DNA from: DASSNU01 sp035701265 | Lineage (GTDB): Bacteria > Gemmatimonadota > Gemmatimonadetes > Gemmatimonadales > Gemmatimonadaceae | DNA: 64,000 nt | Reading direction: 5' to 3' | Assembly: GCA_035701265.1 (NCBI GenBank) | Contig: DASSNU010000023.1 | Location: 45,636-109,635 of the forward strand | The notes under the pieces: generated by a model | What the model was told of the DNA's origin: nothing | Seen by the model: the letters and a program-made list of their open reading frames with translations, nothing else | Databases searched by the model: none | In this document: piece by piece, positions 1 through 7,670 of the stretch | How the letters are laid out: each line of letters begins with the position of its first letter | How positions within the stretch are numbered: position 1 is the first letter of the stretch | Program-made: the position numbers and the translations under genes

Positions 1-877
1 GCACGGTGAGTTTGTCGAAGCGCCGTTCGGGTGCGATCGGAATCGTGTCGGTGACGGTCACCTCGACGACGGGCGCCGCCATGAGACGATCCACGGCCGG
101 GCCGGAGAGCAGCGCGTGCGTGGCGCAGCAGTACACCGCGCGCGCCCCCAGGTTGGTGAGCGCGCGTGCCGCCTCGCTCACCGTTCCCGCGGTGTCGATC
201 ATGTCGTCGGCAATGAGACAGTCGCGTCCCTCCACCTCGCCGACGACGTTGAGCACCTCGGCCACGTTGGGCGCCGGACGCCGCTTGTCGATGATGGCGA
301 ACGATCCGTTCAGCCGCTTCGCGAAGCCGCGCGCCATCTTGGCCGAGCCCACGTCGGGGGCCACGACCACCAGGTCGCGCAACTGTTTCTTGCGATAGTG
401 CGACACGATCACGGGTGCGGCGTACAGATGGTCCACCGGAATGTCGAAGAACCCCTGGAGCTGGTGCTGGTGGAAATCGATTCCCAGCACGCGGTCGGCG
501 CCGGCGGTGACGATCATGTTCGCCAGCAGCTTGGCGCCGATGGCGACGCGCGGCTGATCCTTGCGGTCCTGCCGTGAATAGCCGTAGAAGGGCATCACGC
601 ACGTGATCCGCGCGGCGCTCGCGCGCCGGGCCGCATCGATCAGGAGCAGCAGCTCCAGGATGTTGTCGGCCGGCGGATTGGTCGGCTGCACGATGAAGAT
701 GTCCTGCCCGCGGACGTTCTCATCGATGCGGACGAAGATCTCGCCATCGGCGAAGCGTGAGACGGTGGCCCGGGTCAGCTCCACGCCCAGGGCGCGGGCA
801 ATCTCTTCGGCCAGAGCCCGGTTTGCCGTCCCGGACAGCAGTTTGAACCCGCGGCGCGGGACGAGCAGCTCATCCAT
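1..877 (-). CDS. prs: Ribose-phosphate pyrophosphokinase (partial, C-terminus off the left edge)
   Basis: Makes PRPP from ribose 5-phosphate and ATP in the cytoplasm, feeding purine, pyrimidine, His, Trp and NAD synthesis. About 292 codons are visible of a family that is usually 310-320 residues, so only a short C-terminal piece is missing. Seen: N-terminal GFKLLSGTANRALAEEIA, the subunit-interface/ATP region with RVDENVRGQDIFIVQP-like sequence (here RIDENVRGQDIFIVQP), VMPFYGYSRQDRK, the flexible-loop region and the PRPP-binding loop ADDMIDTAGT. The ATG at 877 gives MDELLVPRRG. The order ispE - tRNA-Gln - prs is common in bacteria and is usually followed by rplY and pth, which may lie just outside. 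Its own promoter is visible upstream. Confidence 0.96.
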   Translation of the reverse strand, partial: MDELLVPRRGFKLLSGTANRALAEEIARALGVELTRATVSRFADGEIFVRIDENVRGQDIFIVQPTNPPADNILELLLLIDAARRASAARITCVMPFYGYSRQDRKDQPRVAIGAKLLANMIVTAGADRVLGIDFHQHQLQGFFDIPVDHLYAAPVIVSHYRKKQLRDLVVVAPDVGSAKMARGFAKRLNGSFAIIDKRRPAPNVAEVLNVVGEVEGRDCLIADDMIDTAGTVSEAARALTNLGARAVYCCATHALLSGPAVDRLMAAPVVEVTVTDTIPIAPERRFDKLTV

Positions 878-919
878 GCGGGGAGCCGTTCAGACAGGCT
901 GATGTAAGGACAGCCAAGA

Positions 920-948
920 AAGTTAGAGCGCAAGGGAAGGGGAGTCAA
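920..948 (-). promoter_or_regulatory. prs promoter (-35 TTGACT, 17-bp spacer, -10 TAACTT)
   Basis: On the minus strand TTGACT (948-943) is followed after exactly 17 bases by TAACTT (925-920). This predicts transcription from about 913 and a leader of about 36 bases before the prs ATG. The promoter lies between tRNA-Gln and prs, so prs can be expressed independently of the upstream ispE run. Confidence 0.7.
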
Positions 949-961
949 TCACGGGGCGGAG

Positions 962-1032
962 TTGCCCCCGGTGGATTCGAACCACCATTCCCGGATCCAA
1001 AGTCCGGTGTCCTGCCATTGGACGAGGGGGCA
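962..1032 (-). tRNA. tRNA-Gln(TTG)
   Basis: A 71-nt cloverleaf on the minus strand: acceptor TGCCCCC pairs with GGGGGCA, discriminator A; D-stem GTCC/GGAC; anticodon stem CCGGA/TCCGG around the loop CTTTGGA, giving anticodon TTG; T-arm with GGTTCGAATCC. CCA is not encoded. It sits between ispE and prs on the same strand. Confidence 0.95.
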
Positions 1033-1068
1033 CCGCACCGCGGGGCGCAGGCGGGTACCGCCGGGAAG

Positions 1069-1965
1069 CTACTCCAGCCGCTCCACGGGGACAACACGCG
1101 ATGCCGTTCGCGTCGCGATCGCGCGCGCGCCGGTGGTGCTCCCCGGCCAGGCGGCGGGCGCGCGTTCCGGGGCAAAGACGCCGAACACCGCGGAGCCCGA
1201 GCCGCTGAGCATGGCCGGGCGCGCGCCGAGCGCGTGGAGCGACTCGATGAGCATCGGCACCGACGGCTGCCGGCGCCCGATCTCGCCCTCGAAGTCGTTG
1301 CGCGCGAACGCGGCGATGCCGTCCCAGTCGGCCAGCACCTCCGGTACCAGGAGCGCCGCCTGCTCCCCCTCGCCCAAGGCGCGCGGCTGCCGCTCGCGCG
1401 CTTCGTCCATCCACGCGTACGCTTCCGTGGTGGCGATGCGGAAGGGAGGAACGAGGAGCCAGACGCTGCGCTCCGGCAGCGGAGCGAGCGCGAGCATCCG
1501 CTGTCCGCGCCCCCACGCGAGCGTCGTGGCGCCCGTGGTGGTGAGGACGGGGACATCCGCGCCCAGGCGGCCGGCAATGTCGAGCAGATGCTCCGTGCCG
1601 AGTGGCGACGGATTGAGCGCGTCGAGCGCACGCAGCACGGCTCCCGCATCCGCGCTTCCGCCTCCCAGTCCCGCTCCCACGGGAACGCGCTTGTCGATCT
1701 CGATCGAGAAGTACGCGGGCCAGCCGCTCTCCGCGTACAGCAACGCGGCGCGCCACGCGAGATTCTGCTCGGCGGGACCCACGTCATCGCCGCGACAGTC
1801 GATCGTGCGATCGCGCCCTCCCACGCGCACGACGACCTCGTCGCCCAGCGCCAGGCGCTGGAAGATCGTCTCGATCTGGTGATAGCCGGAGCGCTCCCGG
1901 GCCAGGAGTCGGAGGCGGAGGTTCACCTTGCACTGCGCGATCACGCGTGCGGCGGCGTCGGTCAT
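1069..1965 (-). CDS. ispE: 4-diphosphocytidyl-2-C-methyl-D-erythritol kinase
   Basis: Phosphorylates CDP-ME at the 2-hydroxyl in the MEP isoprenoid pathway. 298 residues, normal for the family. GHMP-kinase features: N-terminal ARVIAQCKVNLRLRLLARE with the KVNL substrate motif, GYHQIETIFQ, and the glycine-rich ATP loop PVGAGLGGGSADAGAVL at about residues 95-111; a C-terminal LSGSGSAVFGVF motif 3. The ATG overlaps the stop of the upstream membrane-protein gene (ATGA), so the two are translationally coupled. Same run as the HPt gene and tRNA-Gln. Confidence 0.95.
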   Translation of the reverse strand: MTDAAARVIAQCKVNLRLRLLARERSGYHQIETIFQRLALGDEVVVRVGGRDRTIDCRGDDVGPAEQNLAWRAALLYAESGWPAYFSIEIDKRVPVGAGLGGGSADAGAVLRALDALNPSPLGTEHLLDIAGRLGADVPVLTTTGATTLAWGRGQRMLALAPLPERSVWLLVPPFRIATTEAYAWMDEARERQPRALGEGEQAALLVPEVLADWDGIAAFARNDFEGEIGRRQPSVPMLIESLHALGARPAMLSGSGSAVFGVFAPERAPAAWPGSTTGARAIATRTASRVVPVERLE

Positions 1966-3035
1966 GCGGACGCTCCGCGGTCGGCGGGCGATGCAGCGTC
2001 GGTGCCGGGCGGTGCGTCAGGCGCCGCGTTCATGCGGCGCAGCTCTCCCATGCGAAGACCAAGACGTCCCACGTAATAGATGCCGATGAGGGTGATGGGA
2101 ATGAAGGACACCACGTGATACGCGACCGCCCAGGTGACGGCCAGCGATTCGTGCACGCCGTAGATGGCGAGCCCCACCTTGCCGGCCGCCTCGAAGATCC
2201 CCCAGAAGCCGGGCGCGCTGGGGATGGCGATGCCGAGCGCGATGAGTCCCTGCACGAGGAGCGCGCTGGTGAGCGGCGCGTCGATCCCCACGGCGCGAAA
2301 GCCGATCCAGAAGGCGAGCGCGTTGGTGAGCCAGTGCAGGAGCGTCCACCAGAGCACGGCGGCCGCGTGCGTGGGACGACGCAGCACGGTGAGTCCCCCG
2401 GCGAACGCATGCACGAGGTCGACGCCGCGCCGCTCCAGCGACGGCGCGATGCGTCGCGCGATGGCGCTCACCATGCGCGCGAGGAGAGCGGGGAAGAAGA
2501 GGAGCACGTAGAGCGCCACGAGCGCGCCGCCCACGAGCGCGGCGCCGAACCCGATCCACGTGCTCATCGCGTGCGCGCCCGCCACGCCGCCGAGCCGCGT
2601 GGCGGGGAAGGCCGGATCGAACACCGCCGCGACGAGCAGCACGAGCACGACGATGGCATCGAAGGCGCGGTCGGCCGCGATCGATGCGAACGCGGTGGCG
2701 TAGCGCACGCGGTCCGTCTCGCGCGTGAGCACGTACGCGCGTATCAGCTCGCCGGTGCGGGCGGGGAGGACGTTGTTGGCCATCATCCCCACCGCGGTCG
2801 CGCGCCACAGCATGCCGAAGGGCAGGCGGCCGGCGATGGGCTCGAGAATCGTCCGCCACCGTCTGGCGCGCAGCGGGAAGGTGAGCGTGGCGACGAACGC
2901 GGAGAGGACGAGCAGCGCGACGTTGGCGCGGCGCACGTGCGCCGCCACCTCCGCCCAGGTCACGCCGTGCAGCACCCAGACGAGCAGCAGCGCGCTGAGG
3001 GCGATCCCGAGCGCGCCGCGCCACCGTGCGTTCAC
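1962..3035 (-). CDS. LPG synthase transmembrane-region / flippase-like membrane protein
   Basis: A 357-residue integral membrane protein of the lysylphosphatidylglycerol-synthase TM family (UPF0104, YbhN-like). Seen: about eight hydrophobic segments, RARRWRTILEP early, and the conserved MANNVLPARTGELIRAYVL region (N-x-x-P-x-R-x-G-E). Family members are proposed lipid or glycolipid translocases; the substrate cannot be read here. The GTG at 3035 (VNARWRG) is preferred because it lies 5 bases after the HPt gene stop; the reading frame stays open upstream but runs through that gene. It overlaps ispE by 4 bases. No aminoacyl-transferase (DUF2156) domain follows, so it is not a full MprF. Confidence 0.85.
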   Translation of the reverse strand: MNARWRGALGIALSALLLVWVLHGVTWAEVAAHVRRANVALLVLSAFVATLTFPLRARRWRTILEPIAGRLPFGMLWRATAVGMMANNVLPARTGELIRAYVLTRETDRVRYATAFASIAADRAFDAIVVLVLLVAAVFDPAFPATRLGGVAGAHAMSTWIGFGAALVGGALVALYVLLFFPALLARMVSAIARRIAPSLERRGVDLVHAFAGGLTVLRRPTHAAAVLWWTLLHWLTNALAFWIGFRAVGIDAPLTSALLVQGLIALGIAIPSAPGFWGIFEAAGKVGLAIYGVHESLAVTWAVAYHVVSFIPITLIGIYYVGRLGLRMGELRRMNAAPDAPPGTDAASPADRGASA

Positions 3036-3040
3036 TCCCC

Positions 3041-4588
3041 CTACTCGGTTGCCGCGAGCTCGAGCAGCGCGTACAGCTCGTCGAGCGTGTCGGGTGACGG
3101 GGGCGCACCGCCGGTGCGCAGCGCGTCGCGCAACTCCATGGCGCGCACGACGGCGGCACGCCCGCGGTAGAGCAGACTCTCCACCGGCACGATGTCTTCG
3201 TCGCCCAGCGCGCGCGGCTCGCTGAGCGGCTGCTCCTCCAACCCGGACAGTCCGGCGATGCCGTTCTCGAGGAAGGCGCGCAGCTCGCGTCCGGTGGGTG
3301 TGACCGAGCGCGACGGCGGACGATCGGCCGGCGGCGCCGGAGCGCGGAGGGCGGGGCGGGCGGCGGCCGCCCCGCCGTTGCCGCCCGTCTCGGGTGAGAG
3401 GCGCGCGAGACGCGCGGTGAGCTCCTCGCCGCGCACGGCCGGGTCGGCCAGGAGAAGCGCCGCCCCGTCGAGCGCGCCCAGCGCTCCGTGATCGAGGACG
3501 AGCAGGCGTTCTCCCCACGTGCGCAGAAGATCGGCCACGTGGCGCGCGCCGAAGCTCTCGGCGGCGCCGCCCAACGCGCGCACGGCCGCTTGCAGTGCGC
3601 GCGCGGCGCGATCGATACCGTCGCTGTCCCCTGCGGCGCGCGCATCGGCCACCAGGCGGCGCAGATGCTCCGCCTGGCTGCCGACTTCCAGGCGGAAGCG
3701 CTCGAGCGCGGTGGTGGGTGGGCGCTGCGCGGCGTTCACGATGCCCGTCGCGCTGTCCTCGTCATCGTAGAACAGCTCCGAGATGGGCACGATGTGCTCG
3801 CCCCCCGCGCCGGAGGGGAGCGCGGCCACGGCGGCATCGAAGCGCAACCGATCCTGCACGTCGCTGTTCGGGCGCCGCCCGGCGGCCAGGTCTCCCGACG
3901 CGCGCCAGAGCAGCCGCGCGGCAGCGGAGAAGAGCGCGAGCGAGTCGTCCGATGGCGCGCCCCCGTTGATCTCGACCGCCTGCGCGGCGCGCTCCACGCG
4001 CTCGCCGATCTCCGGCAGGAGGGGCATGTCGCGCAGCTCGGCCACGCCGCGCAGCGCGCGCACGCGCTGCAGCGTGTTGGTCACGAGCGTGCGGTCGGCG
4101 GGGTTCGCAACCAGGCGCTCGAGCGCGTCGGCCAGCTCCCCAGCCTGCGAGGCAAGGTAGGTGAGGCTACTGCGCGGCGAGCCCGACGGGGCAGGGCGTC
4201 CCGGCGCCGCCGGCGCGGGAACCAGCCGCTCCAGCTCGGCGGTGCGCTGCGCCACGCGGCGGTCGTCGTCGGCGCTCCACGCGCGCGCGTTGCGGAGCAG
4301 CACGCGGAGATCATCGACCGTGGCCGTGGCGAGCGCGTGAAGCTCCGCGTCCCACTGCACCGTGCCGGCGCGGAGCGCGTGGACGACGGCGTCGAGCGCG
4401 CCCGCGAGGCGGGCGATGCCGGACTGCCGGAACATGGTCGCGCTGCCGCGCAGCGCGCGCGCGTAGCGCACCCACGCATCCACGTTGGCCACGGCATCGC
4501 GCGAGGTGGCCAGCAGTGCGTCGAGCCGGTCGACGTACTCCGTGGCCTCCACGATGAACATGTCCAGCACGCCATCCGCTCGCGTCAT
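3041..4588 (-). CDS. Protein with repeated degenerate HPt-like domains
   Basis: A 515-residue Ala/Arg-rich, mostly helical protein. The N-terminus (FIVEATEYVDRLDALL, then RALRGSATMFRQSG) matches the phosphotransfer helices of CheA/HPt proteins, whose signature is H-x-L-K-G-S-A. The phospho-acceptor position is Arg44 here. Two further helical repeats show the same pattern with Arg177 (RALRGVAEL) and Arg337 (RALGGAAES). A second repeated motif, IVPISELFY (266-274) and IVPVESLLY (466-474), resembles linkers seen in ChpA/FimL-type HPt arrays. So the fold is inferred to be HPt-like but unable to carry phosphate on His; it may be a scaffold or response-regulator-binding protein. It heads the run with the membrane protein and ispE and has its own promoter. 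Confidence 0.7.
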   Translation of the reverse strand: MTRADGVLDMFIVEATEYVDRLDALLATSRDAVANVDAWVRYARALRGSATMFRQSGIARLAGALDAVVHALRAGTVQWDAELHALATATVDDLRVLLRNARAWSADDDRRVAQRTAELERLVPAPAAPGRPAPSGSPRSSLTYLASQAGELADALERLVANPADRTLVTNTLQRVRALRGVAELRDMPLLPEIGERVERAAQAVEINGGAPSDDSLALFSAAARLLWRASGDLAAGRRPNSDVQDRLRFDAAVAALPSGAGGEHIVPISELFYDDEDSATGIVNAAQRPPTTALERFRLEVGSQAEHLRRLVADARAAGDSDGIDRAARALQAAVRALGGAAESFGARHVADLLRTWGERLLVLDHGALGALDGAALLLADPAVRGEELTARLARLSPETGGNGGAAAARPALRAPAPPADRPPSRSVTPTGRELRAFLENGIAGLSGLEEQPLSEPRALGDEDIVPVESLLYRGRAAVVRAMELRDALRTGGAPPSPDTLDELYALLELAATE

Positions 4589-4615
4589 GCCCGCTCCGCC
4601 ACCAGGTGGGTCAGC

Positions 4616-4644
4616 ACGTTAGGGTCGATCCTCCACGGCGTCAA
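4616..4644 (-). promoter_or_regulatory. Promoter of the HPt-like gene (-35 TTGACG, 17 bp, -10 TAACGT)
   Basis: TTGACG (4644-4639) and TAACGT (4621-4616) on the minus strand are separated by 17 bases. Predicted start near 4609 leaves a leader of about 20 bases before the ATG at 4588. It lies in the 62-base gap after pdxJ, so the HPt - membrane protein - ispE run starts here. Confidence 0.65.
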
Positions 4645-4650
4645 CGCACG

Positions 4651-5388
4651 CTACTCGCGCCGCGCCGCATCCATCGCCGCGCGCATCTCGCGGACCGCGG
4701 CGAAGAGCCCCACGAATACCGCGCGGCTCACGATCGCGTGTCCGATGTTGAGCTCCTCGATCTCGGGGATCGCGGCGACCGCGGCCACGTTCGCCACGGA
4801 CAGGCCGTGTCCGGCGTGCACGGCCAGCCCGGCATCGCGCCCGGCGGCCGCCGCGCGGCGCAATGCCGCCAGCGCCTCGGGATCGCCCGGGTGGTTGGCG
4901 TACCGCCCCGTGTGCAGCTCCACCGCATCGGCGCCGAGCGCGCGCGACCGGCGCACCGCGTCCTGGTCGGGATCGATGAATAGACTGACTCGTACCCCCG
5001 CGCGTTTCAGCCCGGCGATCGCCTCGCGCAGCCCGTCCGGATCGCGCGCGACATCCAGCCCGCCCTCGGTGGTGATCTCCTCGCGGCGCTCGGGGACGAG
5101 CGTCGCCTGGAAGGGGGGTGGGCGGAGCCGCGCAGCCACGGCGAGAATCTCCGGCGTAGCGGCGAGCTCGAGATTGAGCACCGTGCGGACCTGCGTGGCG
5201 AGGCGGCGCACATCGTCGTCCTGGATGTGGCGGCGGTCCTCGCGCAGGTGCGCGGTGATTCCGTCCGCGCCGGCATCCTCGCACATGCGCGCCGCCGCCA
5301 CGGGGTCGGGCTCCGTGCCGCGCCGCGCTTGGCGCAGCGTGGCCACATGGTCCACGTTGATGTACAGTCGTTGCCGTCTTGCTGCCAT
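4651..5388 (-). CDS. pdxJ: Pyridoxine 5'-phosphate synthase
   Basis: Condenses 1-deoxy-D-xylulose 5-phosphate with 3-amino-1-hydroxyacetone 1-phosphate to pyridoxine 5'-phosphate, the last step of the DXP-dependent vitamin B6 route. 245 residues, typical length. Seen: LYINVDHVATLRQARRG at the N-terminus, DGITAHLREDRRHIQDDD, NLELAATPEI, TLVPERREEITTEGGLD, VSLFIDPD, VELHTGRYA and the C-terminal HAGHGLS and ELNIGHAIVSRA phosphate-binding loops. ATG at 5388. Divergent from the lipoprotein gene at 5504. Confidence 0.96.
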   Translation of the reverse strand: MAARRQRLYINVDHVATLRQARRGTEPDPVAAARMCEDAGADGITAHLREDRRHIQDDDVRRLATQVRTVLNLELAATPEILAVAARLRPPPFQATLVPERREEITTEGGLDVARDPDGLREAIAGLKRAGVRVSLFIDPDQDAVRRSRALGADAVELHTGRYANHPGDPEALAALRRAAAAGRDAGLAVHAGHGLSVANVAAVAAIPEIEELNIGHAIVSRAVFVGLFAAVREMRAAMDAARRE

Positions 5389-5503
5389 GGAAGTCGCTGG
5401 TTAGGTTCGCCGCGGGGCGCCGTGCGCAGCGAGCGCGTGGCGCCGCACGCGGGCGATCGGGCCGGCAGGTCGCCGTGGTTCGTCACCTTCGTCCGGAGTC
5501 CCT

Positions 5504-6001
5504 GTGATACATCCCCGAGCTCTCACCCGTCCGCGCGCCCACGTCGCGCGCACCGCCATTCTCTGTCTGGCGCTCGCCGCGTGCAAGAGCGTCCCCGTGG
5601 CGAGCACGGGCGATCCGGCCGGCGCCGCCACGCCGCGCGCGGCGGTGGAGCGGTTCATGGCCGCCGTGAACGCGCAGGACATCCAGGCCACCGCCGATGT
5701 GTGGGGGACGGACAAGGGTCCGGCGCGCCAGACGATGCGCCATGAGGAGCTCGAGCAGCGGGTGCTCATCATCCAGTGCTACCTGGCGCACGACAGCTTC
5801 ACCATCACCGGGGACGCGCGGCGACCGAACGGGCACCACGTGCTGCACGTCCAACTGCAGAAGGGTTCGCTGCACGGCGAGACGGACATGGAGACGGTGG
5901 AGGGGCCGGGAAAGCGCTGGTACGTGATGTCCATCGCGCAGATGCAGCAGCTGCAGCCGTTCTGTCGTAACGCCGGAACTTCGGGCAGGGGTGGGCGTTA
6001 G
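5504..6001 (+). CDS. Small lipoprotein, NTF2-like candidate
   Basis: 165 residues with a lipoprotein signal peptide: a basic n-region (RPRAHVART), hydrophobic AILCLALAA and lipobox LALAAC, so the mature protein should start at Cys. The segment AAVERFMAAVNAQDIQATADVWGT resembles the first helix of NTF2-like/DUF4878 lipoproteins; this is a weak match. The GTG start is supported by GGAG at 5494-5497 with 6-base spacing. The stop overlaps that of the convergent epimerase gene. Function unknown. Confidence 0.75.
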   Translation: MIHPRALTRPRAHVARTAILCLALAACKSVPVASTGDPAGAATPRAAVERFMAAVNAQDIQATADVWGTDKGPARQTMRHEELEQRVLIIQCYLAHDSFTITGDARRPNGHHVLHVQLQKGSLHGETDMETVEGPGKRWYVMSIAQMQQLQPFCRNAGTSGRGGR

Positions 6002-6408
6002 TCTTCCGAGAGCTCGACAAGGACGCCGCCGGTCGATGCCGGGTGGAGAAACGCGATGCGCTTCCCCTCGGCGCCGCGCCGCGGCGTCTCGTCGATGAGC
6101 CGGATGCCGGCAGCGCGGCAGCGCTCGAGCGCCGCCTCGACGTCGGCCACAGCGAAGCAGAGATGATGGATTCCCGGGCCGCGCCGCTCGATGAACGTGG
6201 CAATGGGCGAGCCGGGGACCTCGGGTTCGAGGAGCTCGACGAGCGCCTCGCCCGCGGCCAGACCGGCAATCCGCGCGCCGTCGGCGTCGTCCAGCGGGAC
6301 GACGGGAAGTCCGAGCACGTCGCGGTAGAAGGGCAGGAGGGCGTCGATCGTGCGCACGGCGATGCCGATGTGGGCAAGACGCGGGGGGCGGTCGGACGCA
6401 GGCGGCAT
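5998..6408 (-). CDS. mce: Methylmalonyl-CoA epimerase-like VOC protein
   Basis: 136 residues, a single glyoxalase/VOC unit made of two beta-alpha-beta-beta-beta modules. Seen: RLAHIGIAVRTIDALLPFYRDVLGL at the N-terminus, ALVELLEP and GIHHLCFAVADVEAAL, with His, Glu and His metal-ligand candidates, and GVLVELSED at the C-terminus. Methylmalonyl-CoA epimerases interconvert the (R) and (S) forms in propionate and branched-chain catabolism. Acyl-CoA enzymes at 46-50 kb make this role plausible, but no mutase is visible here. The ATG at 6408 (MPPASD) is preferred over upstream starts that precede the domain. Divergent from trxA. Confidence 0.83.
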   Translation of the reverse strand: MPPASDRPPRLAHIGIAVRTIDALLPFYRDVLGLPVVPLDDADGARIAGLAAGEALVELLEPEVPGSPIATFIERRGPGIHHLCFAVADVEAALERCRAAGIRLIDETPRRGAEGKRIAFLHPASTGGVLVELSED

Positions 6409-6484
6409 GGGAATCGCTCGCAGAGTGTGAGACGAAACGTAATGGCGGGTGCGTGACGAACGGCCCCCGCAGTGGAGGATGGCA

Positions 6485-6811
6485 ATGTCGAATGCAGTGA
6501 CGGTGACGGATGCATCGTTCGCCATGGAGATCGAGCAGCACGACGGGCTGGTGGTCGTCGATTTCTGGGCTACGTGGTGCGGCCCCTGCCGGATGATCGC
6601 GCCCATTCTCGATCAGCTCGCCGAAGAGTACGCCGGGCGCGCCAAGATCGCCAAGCTGGACGTGGATGCCAATCAGGAGACGGCGCTGCGCTTCAACGTG
6701 CGCTCGATCCCCACGCTCCTCTTCTTCAAGGGTGGCAAGCTGGTGGACACGGTGGTGGGAGCCCTGCCGAAGAACAAGCTCGCGTCGAAGTTCGAGCAGC
6801 ATCTGAACTGA
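6485..6811 (+). CDS. trxA: Thioredoxin
   Basis: 108 residues, the standard thioredoxin length, cytoplasmic disulfide reductant working with thioredoxin reductase. Seen: VVDFWATWCGPCRMIAPIL with the active-site WCGPC, the buried Asp of KLDVDAN, and the cis-Pro of SIPTLLFFKGGK. The ATG at 6485 (MSNAVTV) is chosen because GGAGG at 6474-6478 lies 6 bases upstream and gives the family length; an in-frame ATG at 6449 would add a 12-residue tail. Confidence 0.97.
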   Translation: MSNAVTVTDASFAMEIEQHDGLVVVDFWATWCGPCRMIAPILDQLAEEYAGRAKIAKLDVDANQETALRFNVRSIPTLLFFKGGKLVDTVVGALPKNKLASKFEQHLN

Positions 6812-6842
6812 GGACGCCGGCGCGGGCGGACGCACGCGGAGC

Positions 6843-7670
6843 GTGGCCGTGCCGCTCTACATCGTCAGCACACCGATCGGCAATCTGAGCGACCTGTCGG
6901 CGCGCGCGCTCGACACGTTGCGATCGGCCGCGCTCGTGCTCGCGGAGGATACGCGGCACACGCGCCACCTGCTGCAGCACTTCGGCATCACCACGCCGCT
7001 GCAGTCGGTTCACGAACACAACGAAGCTCGCGTCTCCCCCGCGCTGGTCGAACGACTCTGCGCGGGGGAGACGTTCGCGTTGGTGAGCGACGCGGGAACT
7101 CCGCTGCTCTCCGACCCGGGCGCGCGGCTGGTGCGCGCGGCGATCGACGCCGGCGTGCCGGTGCTCGCCGTCCCCGGCGCCTCGGCGCTGCTCGCCGCGC
7201 TGGTGGTGTCGGGAATCGGTGCCGAGCGGTTTACATTTGAGGGGTTCCTCCCGCGGCGGGGGAGCGCGCGCGCCGCCGCGCTGCGCGCGGTGGTGGAATC
7301 GCCGATCACCGTGGTACTGTACGAAGCGCCCGGACGCGTGGCCGGCACGCTGGCCGAGCTGGCGGCGGCCGGCGCCGCCGAGCGCCAGGCCGCGGTGGCG
7401 CGTGAGTTGACCAAGCAGTTCGAGGAGACGCGGCGCGGAACGGTGGCCGAGCTGGCCGAGTACTACGCAAACGGTCCCCCGCGGGGAGAAGTCGTGGTCG
7501 TGATCGCTGGTGCCCCCCCCACACCGCTGAGCGCGTCGGAAGAGACGCTGCGCGAGCGCGCCCGCGCCTGGCGCGCCGAGGGGATGACGCCGCGCGACGT
7601 GGCGCGCCGGCTCGCCGGCGAGATGAACGCGCCGCGCAACGTCGCCTATCGACTGGCGCACGAGGAGTGA
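6843..7670 (+). CDS. rsmI: 16S rRNA (cytidine1402-2'-O)-methyltransferase
   Basis: Methylates the 2'-OH of C1402 in the ribosomal P site using SAM. 275 residues. Tetrapyrrole-methylase-type fold: LYIVSTPIGNLSDLSARALDTL, LAEDTRHTRHLLQHFGI, ALVSDAGTPLLSDPGARLV, PGASALLAALVVSGI, FEGFLPRRG and LYEAPGRVAGTLAEL. GTG start at 6843; an in-frame GTG lies two codons later. The stop overlaps the next start (GTGA), linking it to the DUF4159 gene. Confidence 0.95.
   Translation: MAVPLYIVSTPIGNLSDLSARALDTLRSAALVLAEDTRHTRHLLQHFGITTPLQSVHEHNEARVSPALVERLCAGETFALVSDAGTPLLSDPGARLVRAAIDAGVPVLAVPGASALLAALVVSGIGAERFTFEGFLPRRGSARAAALRAVVESPITVVLYEAPGRVAGTLAELAAAGAAERQAAVARELTKQFEETRRGTVAELAEYYANGPPRGEVVVVIAGAPPTPLSASEETLRERARAWRAEGMTPRDVARRLAGEMNAPRNVAYRLAHEE

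Noticed and set aside
1018..2076. Long plus-strand open frame opposite ispE
   Set aside because: Composition shadow: very high GC leaves most antisense frames open. The translation is Arg/Ala/Gly noise while the minus strand encodes a textbook IspE.
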